A DNA stretch of 32,047 nucleotides. It comes from a virus. Below are positions 32,017 to 32,047 of this stretch, piece by piece (the stretch's first letter is position 1; each line of letters opens with the position of its first letter). The notes under the pieces were generated by a model. That model ran no database searches, was not told the origin of the DNA, and saw only the letters and a list, made by a program, of their open reading frames with translations. Made by a program: the position numbers and the translations under genes. The stretch spans positions 1-32,047 of the IMG/VR virus record IMGVR_UViG_3300018421_000105. One strand, 5' to 3'.

Positions 32017-32047
32017 GATCAGCCTGTAGCAGGTATGCGATCAAAGC
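32009..32047 (-). CDS. C-terminal end of a gene entering from the right edge
   Basis: The minus strand has one frame open from the window edge to TGA at 32011-32009, ending in residues ALIAYLLQADHE. The other two frames close within the edge region. The stop overlaps the terminase ATG by 8 bp, a normal spacing for this genome. The gene before terL is often the small terminase, but 12 residues cannot show it. Confidence 0.4.
   Translation of the reverse strand, partial: ALIAYLLQADHE

Noticed and set aside
1-32047. Integrase, attachment site, transposase or tRNA genes
   Set aside because: No such gene, cloverleaf or terminal inverted repeats could be recognised on reading both strands; absence by eye is not proof.

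Overview
The window is part of the genome of a tailed double-stranded DNA bacteriophage, lytic or integrated, with siphovirus-type architecture. It has a tape-measure gene preceded by a frameshifting pair of tail-assembly chaperones, a single tube gene and no sheath gene. Genes are tightly packed, with ATGA, TAATG or a few-base overlaps between most neighbours. The host cannot be named from sequence alone. Purine-rich Shine-Dalgarno sites, including a 12-nt perfect match to the canonical 16S 3' end, show a bacterial host. A B12-dependent ribonucleotide reductase and candidate envelope proteins fit an aquatic or soil Gram-negative, but that is inference.

Layout. (1) 1-1498, minus strand: a replication module made of a winged-helix initiator and, overlapping its stop codon, the start of a DnaC-like helicase loader that runs off the left edge. 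(2) 897-1155, inside the initiator gene: a strong candidate origin. It holds eleven 16-bp dyads (best form GTGTCA-N4-TGACAC) phased exactly 23 bp apart for four steps and 18 bp apart for six steps, next to an AT-rich stretch with two 13-mers beginning TTGATCT. This is a lambda O/P/ori-like plan. (3) 1499-1646: divergent control region. (4) 1647-3211, plus strand: small HTH regulator, membrane-anchored unknown protein, RecT-like annealing protein. (5) 3292-3350: hairpin terminator between converging units. (6) 3348-6521, minus strand: 44-residue membrane peptide, class II ribonucleotide reductase, and three small membrane proteins. (7) 6518-17379: fibre and adhesin genes, a peptidoglycan hydrolase and tail-tip genes. 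(8) 17382-21569: tape measure, chaperones with a programmed -1 frameshift, tail tube. (9) 21566-25810: tail terminator and completion proteins, head-tail connector, MuF-like minor head protein, major capsid protein and a capsid cement-like protein. (10) 25822-32016: protease-scaffold fusion, portal, three small genes, an AT-rich adenine methyltransferase, and the large terminase.

How it fits together: the minus-strand block from the terminase to about 5520 is read as one late head-to-tail programme. The initiator, loader, RecT-like protein and reductase serve DNA replication and nucleotide supply. The most notable elements are the hidden iteron origin, the frameshift site with a downstream stem, and a CCHC zinc module shared by the initiator and a 62-residue protein. 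I saw no tRNA genes, CRISPR array, integrase or insertion sequence.
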